From the NCBI GenBank assembly GCA_033032865.1, contig JAWHQI010000719.1, forward strand, positions 186,001 through 250,000: a stretch of DNA of 64,000 bases, read 5' to 3'. Below the pieces are notes generated by a model. It ran no database searches, was not told where the DNA came from, and saw only the letters and a program-made list of their open reading frames with translations. Shown in pieces: positions 22,701-34,970 of this stretch. Origin of the DNA: Dactylorhiza incarnata. Its lineage: Eukaryota; Streptophyta; Magnoliopsida; Asparagales; Orchidaceae. Positions within the stretch are counted from its first letter, which is position 1. Each line of letters opens with the position of its first letter. The translations under genes were made by a program, and so were the position numbers.

Positions 22701-24699
22701 ATACTTCATTTTCATTTTCATACTTGACAAATGTTTGAAGAAATTAAAATAAATATTAAAATAATTAAGGAAAAATATGATTATCTAGATTTAGTCTTAT
22801 AACATCATGATAGACACCCAGTAATTATCTTGAGTCAGTTGGATGAATATTTGGAGTACCTCTAATTACAAGCTTCATATAGTTAGTTTGGTCTGCGTTT
22901 AGTAAAACTATGGAACTTGGGTAACTAGTGGCCTACTAAGTGGGAATGACATGTAGTTGGTGTACCTGGTCAGGATGAAGAGATTTAGGTCACCAAAAAG
23001 GAGTTATTTATTAAGAGTGCTTGGTGAGTTAAGGGTAAGGTAGTGCTTGGGATTGACGAAGGATCGTCTTTTCCCTAGCGTGTCATAAAACACTTAGGTT
23101 TAACTCAAGTGAAATGATAAGAGGGATGTTCTTATGGGTAGATACCAACAACACTAAGTGTCTTGAGAAAGGGAACTTTGGGGTGTCATCCCATTACAGT
23201 TCCTAGTACCGTAGCGAGCCCCTTACAGGGTAATCCTCGGGAATTCCAAAATTACCATAAGTCGTAGGAGTAAGAAGTTGTTATACAAGATTAACTTAAT
23301 AATACTCTCACCCACACCCCGTTATCACGGGAATATTAGTCGGATTGGTCTTACGAGCGGTAGGCTCGGTGGTTGTAGTAGTAGACTAATTAGTCTGGTG
23401 AGCTTGTGACTCAGTAAGGTTTGTTGGTACGGACGGGTTGGTCCGGCGAGCCGGTGGCTCGAAAGGTTATGGTCACGGGCGGGTTAGCCCTGGGAGCTTA
23501 TGGCTCAGAGATAGATAGTTGAACATGTTTGCATGTGCACGAAGGTGGTGGGTCTTCGGTATTGGACGGTCGTTCACACCGACGTCAATACGTTGACTCG
23601 ACAAGTGTGGAATTTGCACTTAGCCATAAAAGTCTGGTGGTCCGACCAGTAAGAGTACGCAGATGCTCCGCGGTTTTGCGTTGAGGCGTACGATAGGTCT
23701 AGGTTAGGTAGTGTGAATACCAACCTAGAGGTGGGCGAGGCCCAACCCACCGCTTCCGTTTGCCACTACGGGAGTATCCTGGGAGTCTTACTAGCTCCAA
23801 AAAGGGGGAACTAAAGGTCTGTGTGCATAGAGTCAAAGTGTGTGAGTTGCACTTGTATGAACATAGCATAAAATGTATACTTGGATGTCATAGCATAAAC
23901 TTTGCATTTCAACCCCTGCCCCTATCGTACAAGTCGGTCATGGGACTTCTTATACGATAGGCCATGCTAAACGACCCCTTGTTCTATAGGTTTGTATGGG
24001 CATTCCTATAAATCAATGGTTACTTTTCTATTATTATTGTCTTTACTTACTGCACTTTACTTACTCTTTACCTGCTCTTACTATGCTTTATTAACTGCTT
24101 CGATTATGTATATATATACTTGAGTAGTGGTAGAACTCTTCCTGTAGATTATGCCCCGTCATCTGCTTTTTGATTATACCCCTTGTTGTCCTCCGCTTCA
24201 TCCTTCCCGCTCAGTGCCTAGGAGTCACCGGGGGAGGGGTGGGGGATTGGCTTAGTCTTTTTGACTAACGGTCGGTGGACCATATCATTTTAGCGGATCG
24301 AGGAGACGCAGCAACACCAGAGGCCGGTGCAGACGGAGGCGGACCAGTCTAGTACAGGATCACCAGTCATAGGATCAGAGAGTGATTAGTAGTTAGCTTC
24401 CATGAGTGATCTTGTTGTGAGGACATGATGTACAGGGCATGAGCCCTTTTATTATTGTACCCTTTATTATTATTATCTTTGTATTCAGTTATATAATGTG
24501 GACATTTATATTTATATATAACATGTGATTGTGGACTTGGATTTATATTTGTTCAAGTATTCTTTTCTTCTTTGTGATCGATCTGGCCGGCAGAATCGGC
24601 GCTTTGTAGTGGCGACCTTCCCGTGCGAGGGTGTCACCACAAAGCGGCGGTTCTGGGCATAAGACTCGGGTTTTATAGCGAAAAAAATGGGGTCTTACA
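19784..24699. mobile_element. 4.9-kb solo LTR (or LARD) in the Copia-B left LTR
   Basis: It begins TGTAACATCCC and ends GGGGTCTTACA and is flanked by a perfect 5-bp duplication, GATAC at 19779-19783 and 24700-24704. The undisturbed site is seen in the right LTR of Copia-B near 31250. No ORF with a gag or pol motif was found. The TGTAA...TTACA ends and 5-bp duplication fit a solo LTR of a large Gypsy-type retrotransposon, or a LARD. An inverted relative is at 36936-42124. Confidence 0.85.
20860..21260. repeat. TTCGTCGAACGCAG degenerate tandem array
   Basis: About fifteen to twenty copies of TTCGTCGAACGCAG or close variants are spaced 15-40 bp apart. TTCGTCGAA is close to palindromic. The same word, inverted, recurs in the LTRs of the host Copia-B (25210-25480; 31740-31810 and 34580-34800). 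I did not see the array in the related element at 36936-42124. Confidence 0.8.
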
Positions 24700-26161
24700 G
24701 ATACCGTGTTAGGGCAACCTCTTATCTCTTTTATAAGATTGTGAGATCCCCAACTGTCTTCTGAAAAAGTGCCTTAAGTGTCAGACGCTCGTTTCCTTAA
24801 GAGCACGCGCTGATTAGACAATCAGGCGGCGGCATTAAATGCTGACAGCGCGTCTGCAACTTTTGAATCTGTCTCGACGATAATTCCATTGTTACGACGT
24901 CATGGACAATATCTCGACGACAGGACTTTGGCAATGCCTTGAACTTGGGTAGACCTTCAGTTCTTCTTGCTTCTGCCTCTGAACCAGATATCTCGACGAT
25001 TCGAGACATTCTGCCGCTTCTGCATATACAACGATATGTTGTCTCTGACTGTGTCGTCGTAATCATCTTGTTCTCTCGACGACATGAGTGATGTTATGTC
25101 GACGCTTCAGCAGCTGCTAATCTTCAGCTTGTCTTTCTTCAGATGACATGCCTTCTTTACGACGATGTTTGTTTTTTCTCGACGTCAAGGCCACTTTGGT
25201 GAAGTCGACGATACCGCGTCTTCTCTGCGTTCGACGATCTTGCCCAGTCTCAGCGGTCGACGATCTTCCTTCTGAGATCGACGATCTTGCTTCTGAGTTC
25301 GACGAACGCGCCAAATCTCAGCGGTCGTCGATCTTCCTTCTGAGTTCGACAAACTCCATTCTGCGTTCGACGAACGACAATCTGCGATCGACGAGCTACA
25401 TTCTACTGCCCTATTTCTGCGTTCGACGAACACACCAAGTCTGCGTTCGACGATCTTGCCGAGTCTCAGCGGTCGACGAATCTTGTCCTTCTTGACGATA
25501 TATATAGTACTTATAGAAAAGTTAAAGTACTTGACATTTGTCTATCTCTGCAAGCATGAGCTAGATGGAGCATTAAATACAGCTTGCACTTATCATTGAG
25601 CTGAGCACTTCTTCAAATCAGGAACATTGCGGGGCACTGTTCCCAACAATCTCCCCCTATTTGAAGAAGTCATAACTCACTCAATGATAAATGCCATTCA
25701 CATAAAAAGGTTTAACATTTCAAGCAGATAAGCATGTAGTGATGATATTTCAGCTAAACATGAGTGAGCACAGAAATTTGGCGAATGTCACTTAATTTAT
25801 AAATAGTGCCAAATGTGTTCAAAAGTTTTGAAATTTATACATTTAGCCCCCTTAAAGTTTTAGCCATCTATTTCTCTGGTGCTCTCATATCAGCAGCATC
25901 ATTTGCTTTCTTGGCACTGACTTCCTGCACCTTATCAGCTTACCTGATGAAGTACTCAAACGATTTAGGATGATATTTTAAAGGTTCAGGAGTGTCAGCT
26001 GGAATACTTCCGGCTTGCTTATTTCTTCTGTGTTCTCTCCTTACTTCTTCTTGATCTTCATGTTTAGCCCATTCTTGAGGATTGTATACATTGTACCTTT
26101 CACCTTTGTTAACTTTCACTTGCTCTCATGCTTTTAGAATGATGGTCCTGGATATAGGACT

Positions 26162-26572
26162 TCATCTTTCATAGTCATCCTTTTTCTCCATTTCTTCCCT
26201 GTACTTTCTCTTCCTCAGTTTTGTTTCTTCATCCTCCAGTGCTTCCTTTTCTTTACCTTTACCAGTAACATGAGTATCTGTATGTTGCTCTTCATCAGGC
26301 TCGTCATAATACAGAGGAGGGAGATTCATTGCTTCCCTGATGGTGTTGGTGGTCCAGATGGCATGATCACTACTGGACTTTATCATTGATCTCTCCCACT
26401 TTATTACTTCTTCAGATATCCCTCTGTGGAGATTCTCCTCGGATGCCAGTATTTTGTTCTTGAGCATGTGGATACCTGCTTCCAAGTGATTCTTGGTTTC
26501 AAGAAGATAACTGTCTAGATCTTTATTGTTTTGATCTAGACTCTCTTTGAGATCAGTTTTATGTTCAGCCAT
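26162..26572 (-). pseudogene. Copia-B third open stretch, coiled-coil-like
   Basis: A 136-codon frame starts MAEHKTDLKESLDQNNKD and is rich in Lys, Glu and Asp, suggesting a coiled coil. It follows the ORF2 stop by 67 bp. Coding-like sequence continues after its stop in another frame (VYNPQEWAKHEDQEEVRR near 26070, running to about 25945). It may be the decayed C-terminal half of ORF2 rather than a separate gene. No family recognised. Confidence 0.5.
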
Positions 26573-26639
26573 CCTCTTGGTGGATACAATATAGGCCTTT
26601 TATATGCTGCCGACAATCATTGACTGATTAGCCCCTAGG

Positions 26640-27989
26640 TTAGATATACTTTGTGAGTACGGGCAGTGAATTCGTGCAGATTTTTACATCATTACTTAGG
26701 GTTGCTGTTTCAGCAGACAGTTCTCTTCTTAGATCATTGATAGCATATGTGACATAGTTTTCAAGTTTTAATCTTTGCTCTTCCAGGAGCATCTTTATCT
26801 GAGATAATAGTGGGAGCTCCACTGGACTAACCTCTGGAGGTGAACCATCTTGTTCCTCTTCTTCATCCCCTTCAATTATTGGAGATAGAGATTTTCTTAT
26901 TGGTGAGTGGTTTGGCTCATTCTCCACTTCAGGACTTTGCTGGTGTTTGCTAGTTCCATCTGCAGGGTTCTCTTGGTTGTACCCTGGCATTGCTGATTCA
27001 GAGTGACCAGTGTCCTCAGCTCCTATGATCTTATTGATCACTTCTTCAACTTGAGCAGGGAGCCCGTTGTTCTTCTCCCCCTCAGTTTCAGCACTACCTT
27101 GATTTGATTTTGCTGTTGTCCTGGATCCCTGACTTGGAGCAGAGCTCTGGAGGACGACGTTCCTTGTCTCCACAGCTGTCTCAAGGTCAGATGGAGGTGA
27201 GTTGTTGCCTGACTCACTTTCTTCAGAGGAGATTCCTACCTTCCTTTTCACATCGTCTGCAGTCTTCAACTTCTTGGGAGGCCTAGTCAGAACTTTTTCC
27301 CATCTTTCCAGTATTCTGATATCCATCCTTTTCATGTGATAGATTTTTACTCCATACTTTTTGTTAAAATTTTCAGGGTAGGAAAGCAGAAAGTATAGTG
27401 ATAAAATCCTTCCCAGATTTGGGGTTTGAGAGCTTTCTTGTATCCTCTTGAAAATTTGCTGACCCCAGTTGGTACTTTTACTCAGGATTATCCTTTCCAT
27501 CATCTCGAACATGGATTTGGATATTCTATCGTGAGACCCTACCTTGCAGAGGAGAGCTTTTCCCACAATGTCTGCCAACAGCTTTCCTTGTTGATTTAAG
27601 ATTTTCCTTTCGAGAGATCCATAGGTTTTGCTCGAGTGGCCGCACCAAGCCAGAGCCTTGACAAGGTCTTCCTGAGTAATCTTTTCGTCTTCCTCCCCCT
27701 TGGGAAAGGTTGGCAACTGAAGAGCCTTGTTCAATCTTTTGGGATTCACCTTAACCTTTATCGCGATAATTTCGCTCTTCACAGACGTTCCCTTCGAGCC
27801 CCCCTTGGCTTTTGAGTAGAACTCCAGCACTTCTCTTTTTAATATCACTGTTGGCTCAGAGAGGGCGAATTCCAGGTCGATGGTCTCGAGCAGCTTAATG
27901 GTGACCTGGATTTCTTCTGAACCTTATGAGAATCCGTTCCTCACAACTTCATTTCCTTCGAATAGAAAATCTTCCTTCTTTGGCGCCAT
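26640..27989 (-). pseudogene. Copia-B ORF2, plant-transposon-protein-like
   Basis: It starts MAPKKEDFLFEGNEVV at 27989; one in-frame TAA lies at 27924-27926, after which the frame is open to 26640. The N-terminal half has the LEFYSKAKG ... ALAWCGHSSKTYG ... DIVGKALLCKVGSHDRIS ... FEMMERII ... NWGQQIF pattern. This reminds me of the 'putative plant transposon protein' domain found in some plant retroelements. The C-terminal half is acidic and low-complexity, then coiled-coil-like (LLEEQRLKLENYV). It is in the same strand and order as gag, where pol should be. Function unknown. The domain assignment is from memory of the pattern and is moderately sure. Confidence 0.65.
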
Positions 27990-28552
27990 CTTTTGCTTGA
28001 CCTCGGATGAATTGAGCACAGTCGAATCGTTCACTCTTAGAAGGCGTGGAGAACACGACGGCTTTTTAGGGCTAATGTAGAGAGTGTTTTAACCTTAAGA
28101 CATTTTGACCTTATTTATAGTGTCCGAGTTGGGAGTTGAAGTGTCATTTGTTAAATGTCTGACTAACTCGAATTTAGCTGTAATGATTGAGCTTAGACCT
28201 AATTAAGAGTCCGCTGACGATTGGATATCGTCGTGATGCAGATCTTTCGACGATACCAATCATCATTCCGACGATACGTTTTTTTTGAAAATTACTTTTA
28301 CAATATTGGATGAAGATGAGTTTATTTGTTAAACATTAGCATGGTTACCTTCACCTTGGCCTCTAAGTCTCCTTGAGCTAGTGGCTCCCCCTCGATGGAA
28401 TGTCCACTTATCTTTACTTCTAGCACCCCCTAGATTAGTGCACCTTGGTATGTGGTAAGTTTTTCTTAGTCCAGAGCTGATCCTGGAGCCCTTATTGTCC
28501 ATTAGCCTTGTTTGCCTTTTAATGGCTAAATGGACAACCCTGCAAGATAGAT

Positions 28553-30250
28553 TTAATATCCCTTAGGAACCCAAGGTGACTTGGGTCCTAGGTTCTTGTT
28601 AGCATAATGGGAAATCCCTCTACTCACCGCAGCCCTTCCAGGAGGTCTCTCCTTTGCATTAGGCACACTAGGGTTGTGCCAACTGTCAATGGCAAAGTGT
28701 CCCACTTTACCACAACACCAACATTCATGGATGTTGTACCTTCTTATCTGAACAATTTTTGAATTATGTTCAGTAGAGAATGCAACAACATTCTTCATAT
28801 CTCTCTCAGCCAAGAGCTGACTAGTTGCTCTAGTATCATTGTTTCTTCTTGATTTTATCTGTTTATCAGCAACAGGTGTCAGCTTAGTAGCTGACAGGGT
28901 ATTGATGGCATCAGATATGTTCAAGTGAGAACTGATCATACTGGGGCTACTGGTATGCTCTTTATTTGGAAGAGATTGAGAAAATGTTGCACCTTTATCC
29001 TTGAGAGTGGGGGCTGGGACACCAAATACAAATGGTTCATGATGGGCCATTTGAATTTCCTCATGGGGAGCCTTTAGTGCACTCATCCCCATGCCCTTTC
29101 TCTTTCCATAGTCAGGAGCATTTTCATGACTAGTGGAGCTTCCATTCATCCAATGACCATGGACACTGTCCTGATCATACCTATTTGAGGGAAGCACTGC
29201 CTTTTGAAAGGTGGTATGAGGCTCTGCTTTAGTTTTGCCCCTTTCTCCATTCCCAGCATCTATTGCCCCTTCATTGTAACCCAATCCCCTCCTATTTCCA
29301 TAGGAGGAGAAGGTGTCAATGATGGGCAGTACAGTTTTGGGTTTAGAGAATTGAGACACCAAGCATCTTTCCTTAAGAAGGTCATTCTTAAGTTTCTTGA
29401 TAAGTTCTTCCCTTCGGCTTCTTTCATCATAAAGCTTGTCTATGATTTTGTTGAGCTCATTTGGATCGGTGTACTTGCTGTAGGACATACCCAGTTTCCT
29501 ATCCGATTCAACCTTAAAAGATCTGAGAGATTCTAGCTCCCTAGCTTGTTCCTTAACAAGCTTTTTGCTCTTTCTCAGAGCCTCCAAGAGATCACCAAAC
29601 TGCTCTAATAGATCAGTATGATTCTTATTGTTGCAAGATGAGCAGTCTTCTGCATCATCTTCAGATGATGAACTATCACCTGATGCACTCTTGCTCTTCT
29701 TAAATGAAAATGAAGCAGGTAGTAAAGGTGTGTGAGTGATGCATACCTGATCATGATGTGGTTCACCATGATTTTCTTCATCTGATAGAGCCATCAACCC
29801 ACAGACTTCCTCATCCTCAGAGTCATAGTCTGTGAGAGTCAAGGGTGCTCTTATTCTTTCTCCTGCTCCAGAGCATTCTTCATCTTCTGATTCACTGTCT
29901 AAAGTGGTCAGTGGTGCTCTTATACATACCTCTTCATGAGAGGTTTCTTCTTCAAAGTCTTCCTCTGACCCTTCCACGAGGACTTCTAAGGAATCCCACA
30001 TGTCCTTTGTTATAGTGCAATGAATTAGCTTCTGGAGTGTTGATAGATCTACTGCACTAGCTAGAATGTTTCTGGCTTCCTTGCCCATGCTGCTTAGAAG
30101 AACCTCATCTTTTATCATAGCTATTGAGGTACATGGTTCTTCTTGAACAATCAAAAACATTCTGGGATCCATTGCCTCCAAGTAAATTCTTGCTCTAACT
30201 TTCCAAAGGGCAAAGTTCTCTCTAGAACATGTAACTATTCTTGATTCCAT
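28553..30250 (-). CDS. Copia-B Gag protein
   Basis: A 565-codon frame starts MESRIVTCSRENFALWKV. It has the UBN2/DUF4219-type Copia gag start (ENFALWKVRARIYLEAMD), acidic serine-rich stretches, a coiled coil around ELESLRSFKVESDRK, and a zinc-knuckle-like CWCCGKVGHFAIDSW near the C-terminus. The last knuckle cysteine is serine (DSW where DCW is expected), so zinc binding may be lost. Gag packages the element RNA in cytoplasmic particles. The frame is uninterrupted. The start was set at the first ATG; the in-frame sequence upstream has no ATG. Confidence 0.8.
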   Translation of the reverse strand: MESRIVTCSRENFALWKVRARIYLEAMDPRMFLIVQEEPCTSIAMIKDEVLLSSMGKEARNILASAVDLSTLQKLIHCTITKDMWDSLEVLVEGSEEDFEEETSHEEVCIRAPLTTLDSESEDEECSGAGERIRAPLTLTDYDSEDEEVCGLMALSDEENHGEPHHDQVCITHTPLLPASFSFKKSKSASGDSSSSEDDAEDCSSCNNKNHTDLLEQFGDLLEALRKSKKLVKEQARELESLRSFKVESDRKLGMSYSKYTDPNELNKIIDKLYDERSRREELIKKLKNDLLKERCLVSQFSKPKTVLPIIDTFSSYGNRRGLGYNEGAIDAGNGERGKTKAEPHTTFQKAVLPSNRYDQDSVHGHWMNGSSTSHENAPDYGKRKGMGMSALKAPHEEIQMAHHEPFVFGVPAPTLKDKGATFSQSLPNKEHTSSPSMISSHLNISDAINTLSATKLTPVADKQIKSRRNNDTRATSQLLAERDMKNVVAFSTEHNSKIVQIRRYNIHECWCCGKVGHFAIDSWHNPSVPNAKERPPGRAAVSRGISHYANKNLGPKSPWVPKGY

Positions 30251-31812
30251 ACTTATGATGCTTAGACACCCACTGACAGATCTGTTCAAGCTGTTAAGCT
30301 TTATTTGAACAACCTAGCTTTGATACCACTTGTTGTTTATAGGGTGTCTACTTTATCACCTAGAGGGGGGGGGGGGGGTGAATAGGTTTTTCAAATTATA
30401 TTATCCCCTTTTAGGTGTTCTTGATTTTTGGTTAGTAGATCTATAAAGTAAAGAGCAAACCACAGAAAACACACAAAAGATCTATAGAGGTTCCTTAAGA
30501 TCGGGTGTCTTGAGTAGTCCTTTGTCCCTCTGCGCCTACCCAGCAGTGTGCTAGGATCGGCGAACTCCGCCAAAAACTTCAGGCCCTCAAGCCTTACAAC
30601 ACGAACCCGCAAGTCCCAACAGCCTAGGCCCGCAAGCCCCTACTGCCCCCGAGCCCGCAAGCTCGACACTCAGGCCCTCAAGCCCTACAATACGGACCTG
30701 CAAGTCCCAACAGCCTAGGCCTGTAAGCCCCTACTGCCCCCGAGCCCGCAAGCTCGACAAATCGCACCCGCAAGTGCACTGCCCTGGCCCTCAAGCCTCA
30801 CAGCTCTCCAGCCCGCAAGCTAAACGGTGTCGGACCCGCAAGTCCACTGCCCTGACCCTCAAGCCTCACAACTCTCCAGCCCTCAAGCTAGACAAATAGG
30901 CTCGCAAGCCTTTACAAGAGATTATAGTAATAAGACTGTTACTTCTGCCGGATGAAGATTGGCAATTTTAGCCTGTTGAAGATTGGCTTCTTACGATTGA
31001 AGAAGATTTTCTGATTCAGATCTTTGACAGCGCAGTTCTTCTTCAATCTTTACTCTTTGCCTGATGAAGATCTGCTTCACTTATCAGTCGATGAAGATGA
31101 TTGATTCTTCAGAGAGCACTTGATGCTTGCTCTCTACTTGATCTTCTTCTTTTCCGCCGACAATACTGTTCTATTGAAGTGTAGCGGCGAGATTCTTTCA
31201 TTTTCTTTTCCTTTCTCTTGTTGATCGATCGATTGATTCGTTGATAGATTGATATCGTGTTATGACAATCTCTTATCTCTTTTATAAGACCGCGAGGTCC
31301 CAACGGTCTTCTGAAAAAGTGGCTTAAGTGTCAGACATTCCTTTCCTTAAGAGCACGCGCTGATTAGACAATCAGGCGGCGACATTAAATGCTGACAGCG
31401 CGTCTGCAACTTTTGAATCTGTCGTGACGATATTTCCATTGTTACGACGTCATGGACAATATCTCGACGACAGGACTTTGTCGATGCCTTGAACTTGGGT
31501 AGACCTTCAGTTATTTGCTTCTGCCTCTGAACCAGATATCTCGACGATTCGAGACATTGTGCCGCTTTTGCATATACAACGATATGATATCTCTGACTGT
31601 GTCGTCGTAATCATCTTATTCTCTCGACGACATGAGTGATGTTATGTCGACGCTTCAGCAGCTGCTAATCTTCAGCTTGTCTTTCTTCAGACGACATGCC
31701 TTCTTTACGACGATGTTTGTTCTTTCTCGATGTCAAGACCACTTTGGTGAAGTCGAAGATACCGCGTCTTCTCTGCATTCGACGATCTTGCCCAGTCTCA
31801 GCGGTCAACGAT

Positions 31813-34575
31813 TGTCACAACCCGCATTTTCTCCGAATTTAAGAATATTAGAGTAAGAGAAAATACACGTCATGATGCCACGTCATACAGGAGACAACTG
31901 TAGACGCTCAGGCGGGAACCTATTACTTAACTAAACAAACTTGATTATATGATAAGTCATCATTTGAAATCATTTATCAGGGGTTTTGAGATAAGAACTG
32001 TGTCTCTCAGTTCGTGGATCAACTAGTCCACCGAGAAAGTATATATAATTGCAGCGGAAAGTACTTGATTTAATTTACTTAAAGTCCTACATGTATGCAA
32101 ACGACGGAGCATGAGGTAAATGATATGCACATAACTAGGCGTACTGTAAGAGTAGAAAATACCTTTAGGCGACTTTAAAGTAAGGGTTTCAGTTAGAAAG
32201 AATGCAATGAGGATGAAGAAAAAACATTTTATAACTATAGTGCACCTAACATAAATCATTCCCAGAGGGTAAGATACACAAGATCTAAAAGTAGTGGCAT
32301 AATCTGGCAAATAATCTATAAAGTATAAAAAGGGGCATAATGGGCGTCAACAACATGACACTAACCCATTGGCACCAACTAGTATGTCTGAGCACAAGAA
32401 GTAACTAAAACAACTACCTCGCAGCAGCGGGGTGAACAGCTACTAAAACTCTGAACTTCAGGCCACACCACTAGCCGCTACGGCTCTGAACCTGAGGCAT
32501 TCAATAAAACAAAGAACGCCTCAGCAAGGAATTACAAGTGGCAGAAAACTAGCAGAAAAACAAGCAAGGCATAAGGGGTACCAACCCAAGCCAAATTTAC
32601 CGAAAGAGAGCTCTAAACAAAGAATCAACAAGCATTAAGTGCACTAAATACCAAAAGAGGAACAAACATGTTCATTTATTTAGTTTCATCAATTAAAGAG
32701 ACTGATCAGCTCAAATTATACGGGAGCGGTTAACTACCTCCGCTACCCCAGGCCCAAAAGCAGGTGGGGGTACCACTAGACCCAACCACCCAAACACGAC
32801 TACCGTGCAAGGCTATAACATTTCCCTCACTGTCCCCCAAACACAACTACTGTGAAGGGCTAAAGACAGTAGTTCTTATTACTTAAGTTTTAATTAAACA
32901 CGGGACGCTACCCGAAAGGATAAACACTTGAAGGCCCTAAGAAATAGGGTCGATGCAAGGTACACACCGATCAAGATAAATCATAAGAGTAAACCCAAAC
33001 GTTAACGGATCCACAATGAGTAAAAAGGGATACAAGCAAGAGGGATTCAAGATCAGGAGCACTGAAGGGTCACTGGCAATCGTCCAAGTACACCCGAGGG
33101 GTCACGAGCTCCTAACACAAAAACTCAACGAAAACACAAGCGTTCCGGGCGGGGTTCCAAGGGGCCGCGCCCCTGGCGGTGGTCTCGCTGACCGATCAGC
33201 GAGCGGGGTCAAGGGGCAGAGCCCTTGCGGGGTGCGGGGAAAAGCCCCGTCCAAATTTTTGAAATCCCACCACCGGGAACCATACAAAAATCACATCAAA
33301 TTGAGGACTTCCCGAGAACTACAAAGGACTTCTCGGGAGATAGAAGGTTGAATTTCGAGTAATAGGCAAACTCTCGAGACATGAAAGGGATCTCTCGAGA
33401 TATGAAGGGGAAATCTCGAGACATCAGAAGGGATCTCTCGAGACATGAAGGGGAAATCTCGAGACATCAGAAGGGATCTCTCGAGACATGAAAGGGGAAA
33501 TCTCGAGACATCAGAAGGGATCTCTCGAGACATAAGGAATTTCTCGAGACCAGGACAGGACTCAGGCTTATTTCTCGAGATTTGAAGGCAAGGTTCAAGT
33601 TGATATCTCGAGACATAGGAGGTTAATTTCTCGAGACAAGGGAAATCTCTCGAGAAATCAGAAGAAAACTCTAGATTCGGTAAGGGAACGAGGATTTTAT
33701 CTATCCCGGTTTTCTCCAGGGAACAACTACCCGATTCATAACAAAGGAAGAACAATCAAGGAAGCTTATATCAACACTCCAAAACTTAAGTTAAACCGAG
33801 CGACATGAAATCGATACGAGCGAAACAATGCTTCAAGAAAAGAAAGAGAAGGAGGAGGAAGCCACTTGCCTTAACCTTGCAAAACTCGAGATCCTCCGCT
33901 CCGAAGGCTAAGGAAACACTCAAGCACGAAATCCTGGAACGATTCGGACCAAAAGGAAGAGTTAGGTTACCGCCAAATCTCCCAAAACTCCACGAAACGA
34001 GAAAAGCTTACCGCTAGAACGAAGATCTCGCCGAGAGCTTTCCAAATCTTCAAACCAATCCCGATTCCGACCACTACAGCCCTAGAAATCACCGGCCGGA
34101 AGCTCTCCGAAGCTCCGCTCTCGCCCTAACCCTCGGCGGCTGATTTTGATCGAGGAAAAGGAAGATGAATGGGAGGAGATGTTTTAGGTATTTATATGAA
34201 AACCTAATTTAATATTTAATTAATTAATTAATTCCCTTATTTACTTAAACTGCGAGGGCGACCAAATTACCTCGGATTTCTACGAAATTCGCGCCTTAAC
34301 TGAAAAACGGCGCTACGAATCCAACGACGGAGTCAGAATTCAATTCCGACAAGCCAAACTCCGGATAAAGCCTTCCGAAGCTAAAATCTTGATATCCACT
34401 CAAAATCTTCACTTTAACTCGAAACGACGCGAAATCTCGCACGCTTGACCTAAATCACAAGCTTTAACTAAGCTAAAACTTGAAACACTACCAGACGAGC
34501 TGACATAACGCCCTTACGCCAAAATTACGTCACATAGGGTACGTAAAATAATTAACGAAAATCAGGGGCGTTACA
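31813..34575 (-). mobile_element. 2.8-kb solo LTR in the Copia-B right LTR
   Basis: On the plus strand it starts TGTCACAACCCGC and ends GGGGCGTTACA (minus strand TGTAACGCCCC...). It is flanked by a perfect 5-bp duplication, ACGAT at 31808-31812 and 34576-34580. The left LTR of Copia-B shows the empty site near 25259. No gag or pol is present. TGTAACGCCCC starts are typical of some plant chromovirus LTRs, so I infer a solo LTR of that type. Confidence 0.85.
33360..33665. repeat. TCTCGAGA palindrome array
   Basis: Thirteen copies of the palindrome TCTCGAGA by my count, spaced mostly about 20-30 bp, usually followed by CAT or CAG and GAAGG. The first half is a near-regular repeat alternating GGATCTCTCGAGACATGAAG and GGAAATCTCGAGACATCAG. 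It lies inside the solo LTR. Function unknown. Confidence 0.85.
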
Positions 34576-34970
34576 ACGATCTTCCTTCTGAGATCGACGA
34601 TCTTGTTTCTGCGTTCGACGAACGCGCCAAATCTCAGCGGTCGTCGATCTTCCTTCTGAGTTCGACGATCTCCATTCTGCGTTCGACGAACGGCAATCTG
34701 CGATCGACGAACTACATTCTTCTGCCCCATTTCTGCGCTCGACGAACACGCCAAGTTTGCGTTTGACGATCTTGCCGAGTCTCAGCGGTCGACGAATCTT
34801 GTCCTTCTTGACGATATATATAGTACTTACAGAAATAGTTAAAGTACTTGACATTTGTCGATCTCTACAAGCATGAGCTAGATGGAGCATTAAATACAGC
34901 TTGCACTTATCATTGAGCTGAGCACTTCTTCAAATCAGGAACATTGTGGGGCACTGTTCCCAACATTAGA

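Larger units (their letters stand above)
18866..25648 (-). repeat. Copia-B left LTR (3' LTR) with nested solo LTR
   Basis: LTR sequence occupies 18866-19783 and 24705-25648; the segment between is a separate insertion plus its GATAC duplicate. It contains a minisatellite of (G)CCCGCAAG units at about 19090-19440 and a cluster of CTGCGTTCGACGA motifs at 25210-25480. Confidence 0.9.
18866..34965 (-). mobile_element. Copia-B: non-autonomous Copia with gag and extra ORF, no pol
   Basis: LTRs start TGTTG and end CAACA. After removing the nested insertions they are about 1862 bp (left) and 1867 bp (right). Flanking 5-mers are ATAGA (18861-18865) and TTAGA (34966-34970). On the minus strand a primer-binding site TGGTATCAAAGC abuts the right LTR, and a polypurine tract AAATAGGGGGAGAT abuts the left one (25649-25662). 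The 4.7-kb interior encodes gag (28553-30250) and a second protein (26640-27989), but no protease, integrase, RT or RNase H. It must have been moved by another element's enzymes. Confidence 0.9.
30331..34965 (-). repeat. Copia-B right LTR (5' LTR) with nested solo LTR
   Basis: LTR sequence is 30331-31812 and 34581-34965. A run of 15 G at about 30366-30380 is a local expansion relative to the left LTR. The CCCGCAAG minisatellite is at about 30565-30910. The primer-binding site lies just left of 30331. Confidence 0.9.

Noticed and set aside
33102..33287. GC-rich frames around GGGGCCGCGCCCCTGG
   Set aside because: They lie in a palindromic GC-rich block of the solo LTR, with no domain. Such blocks are common in plant LTRs.
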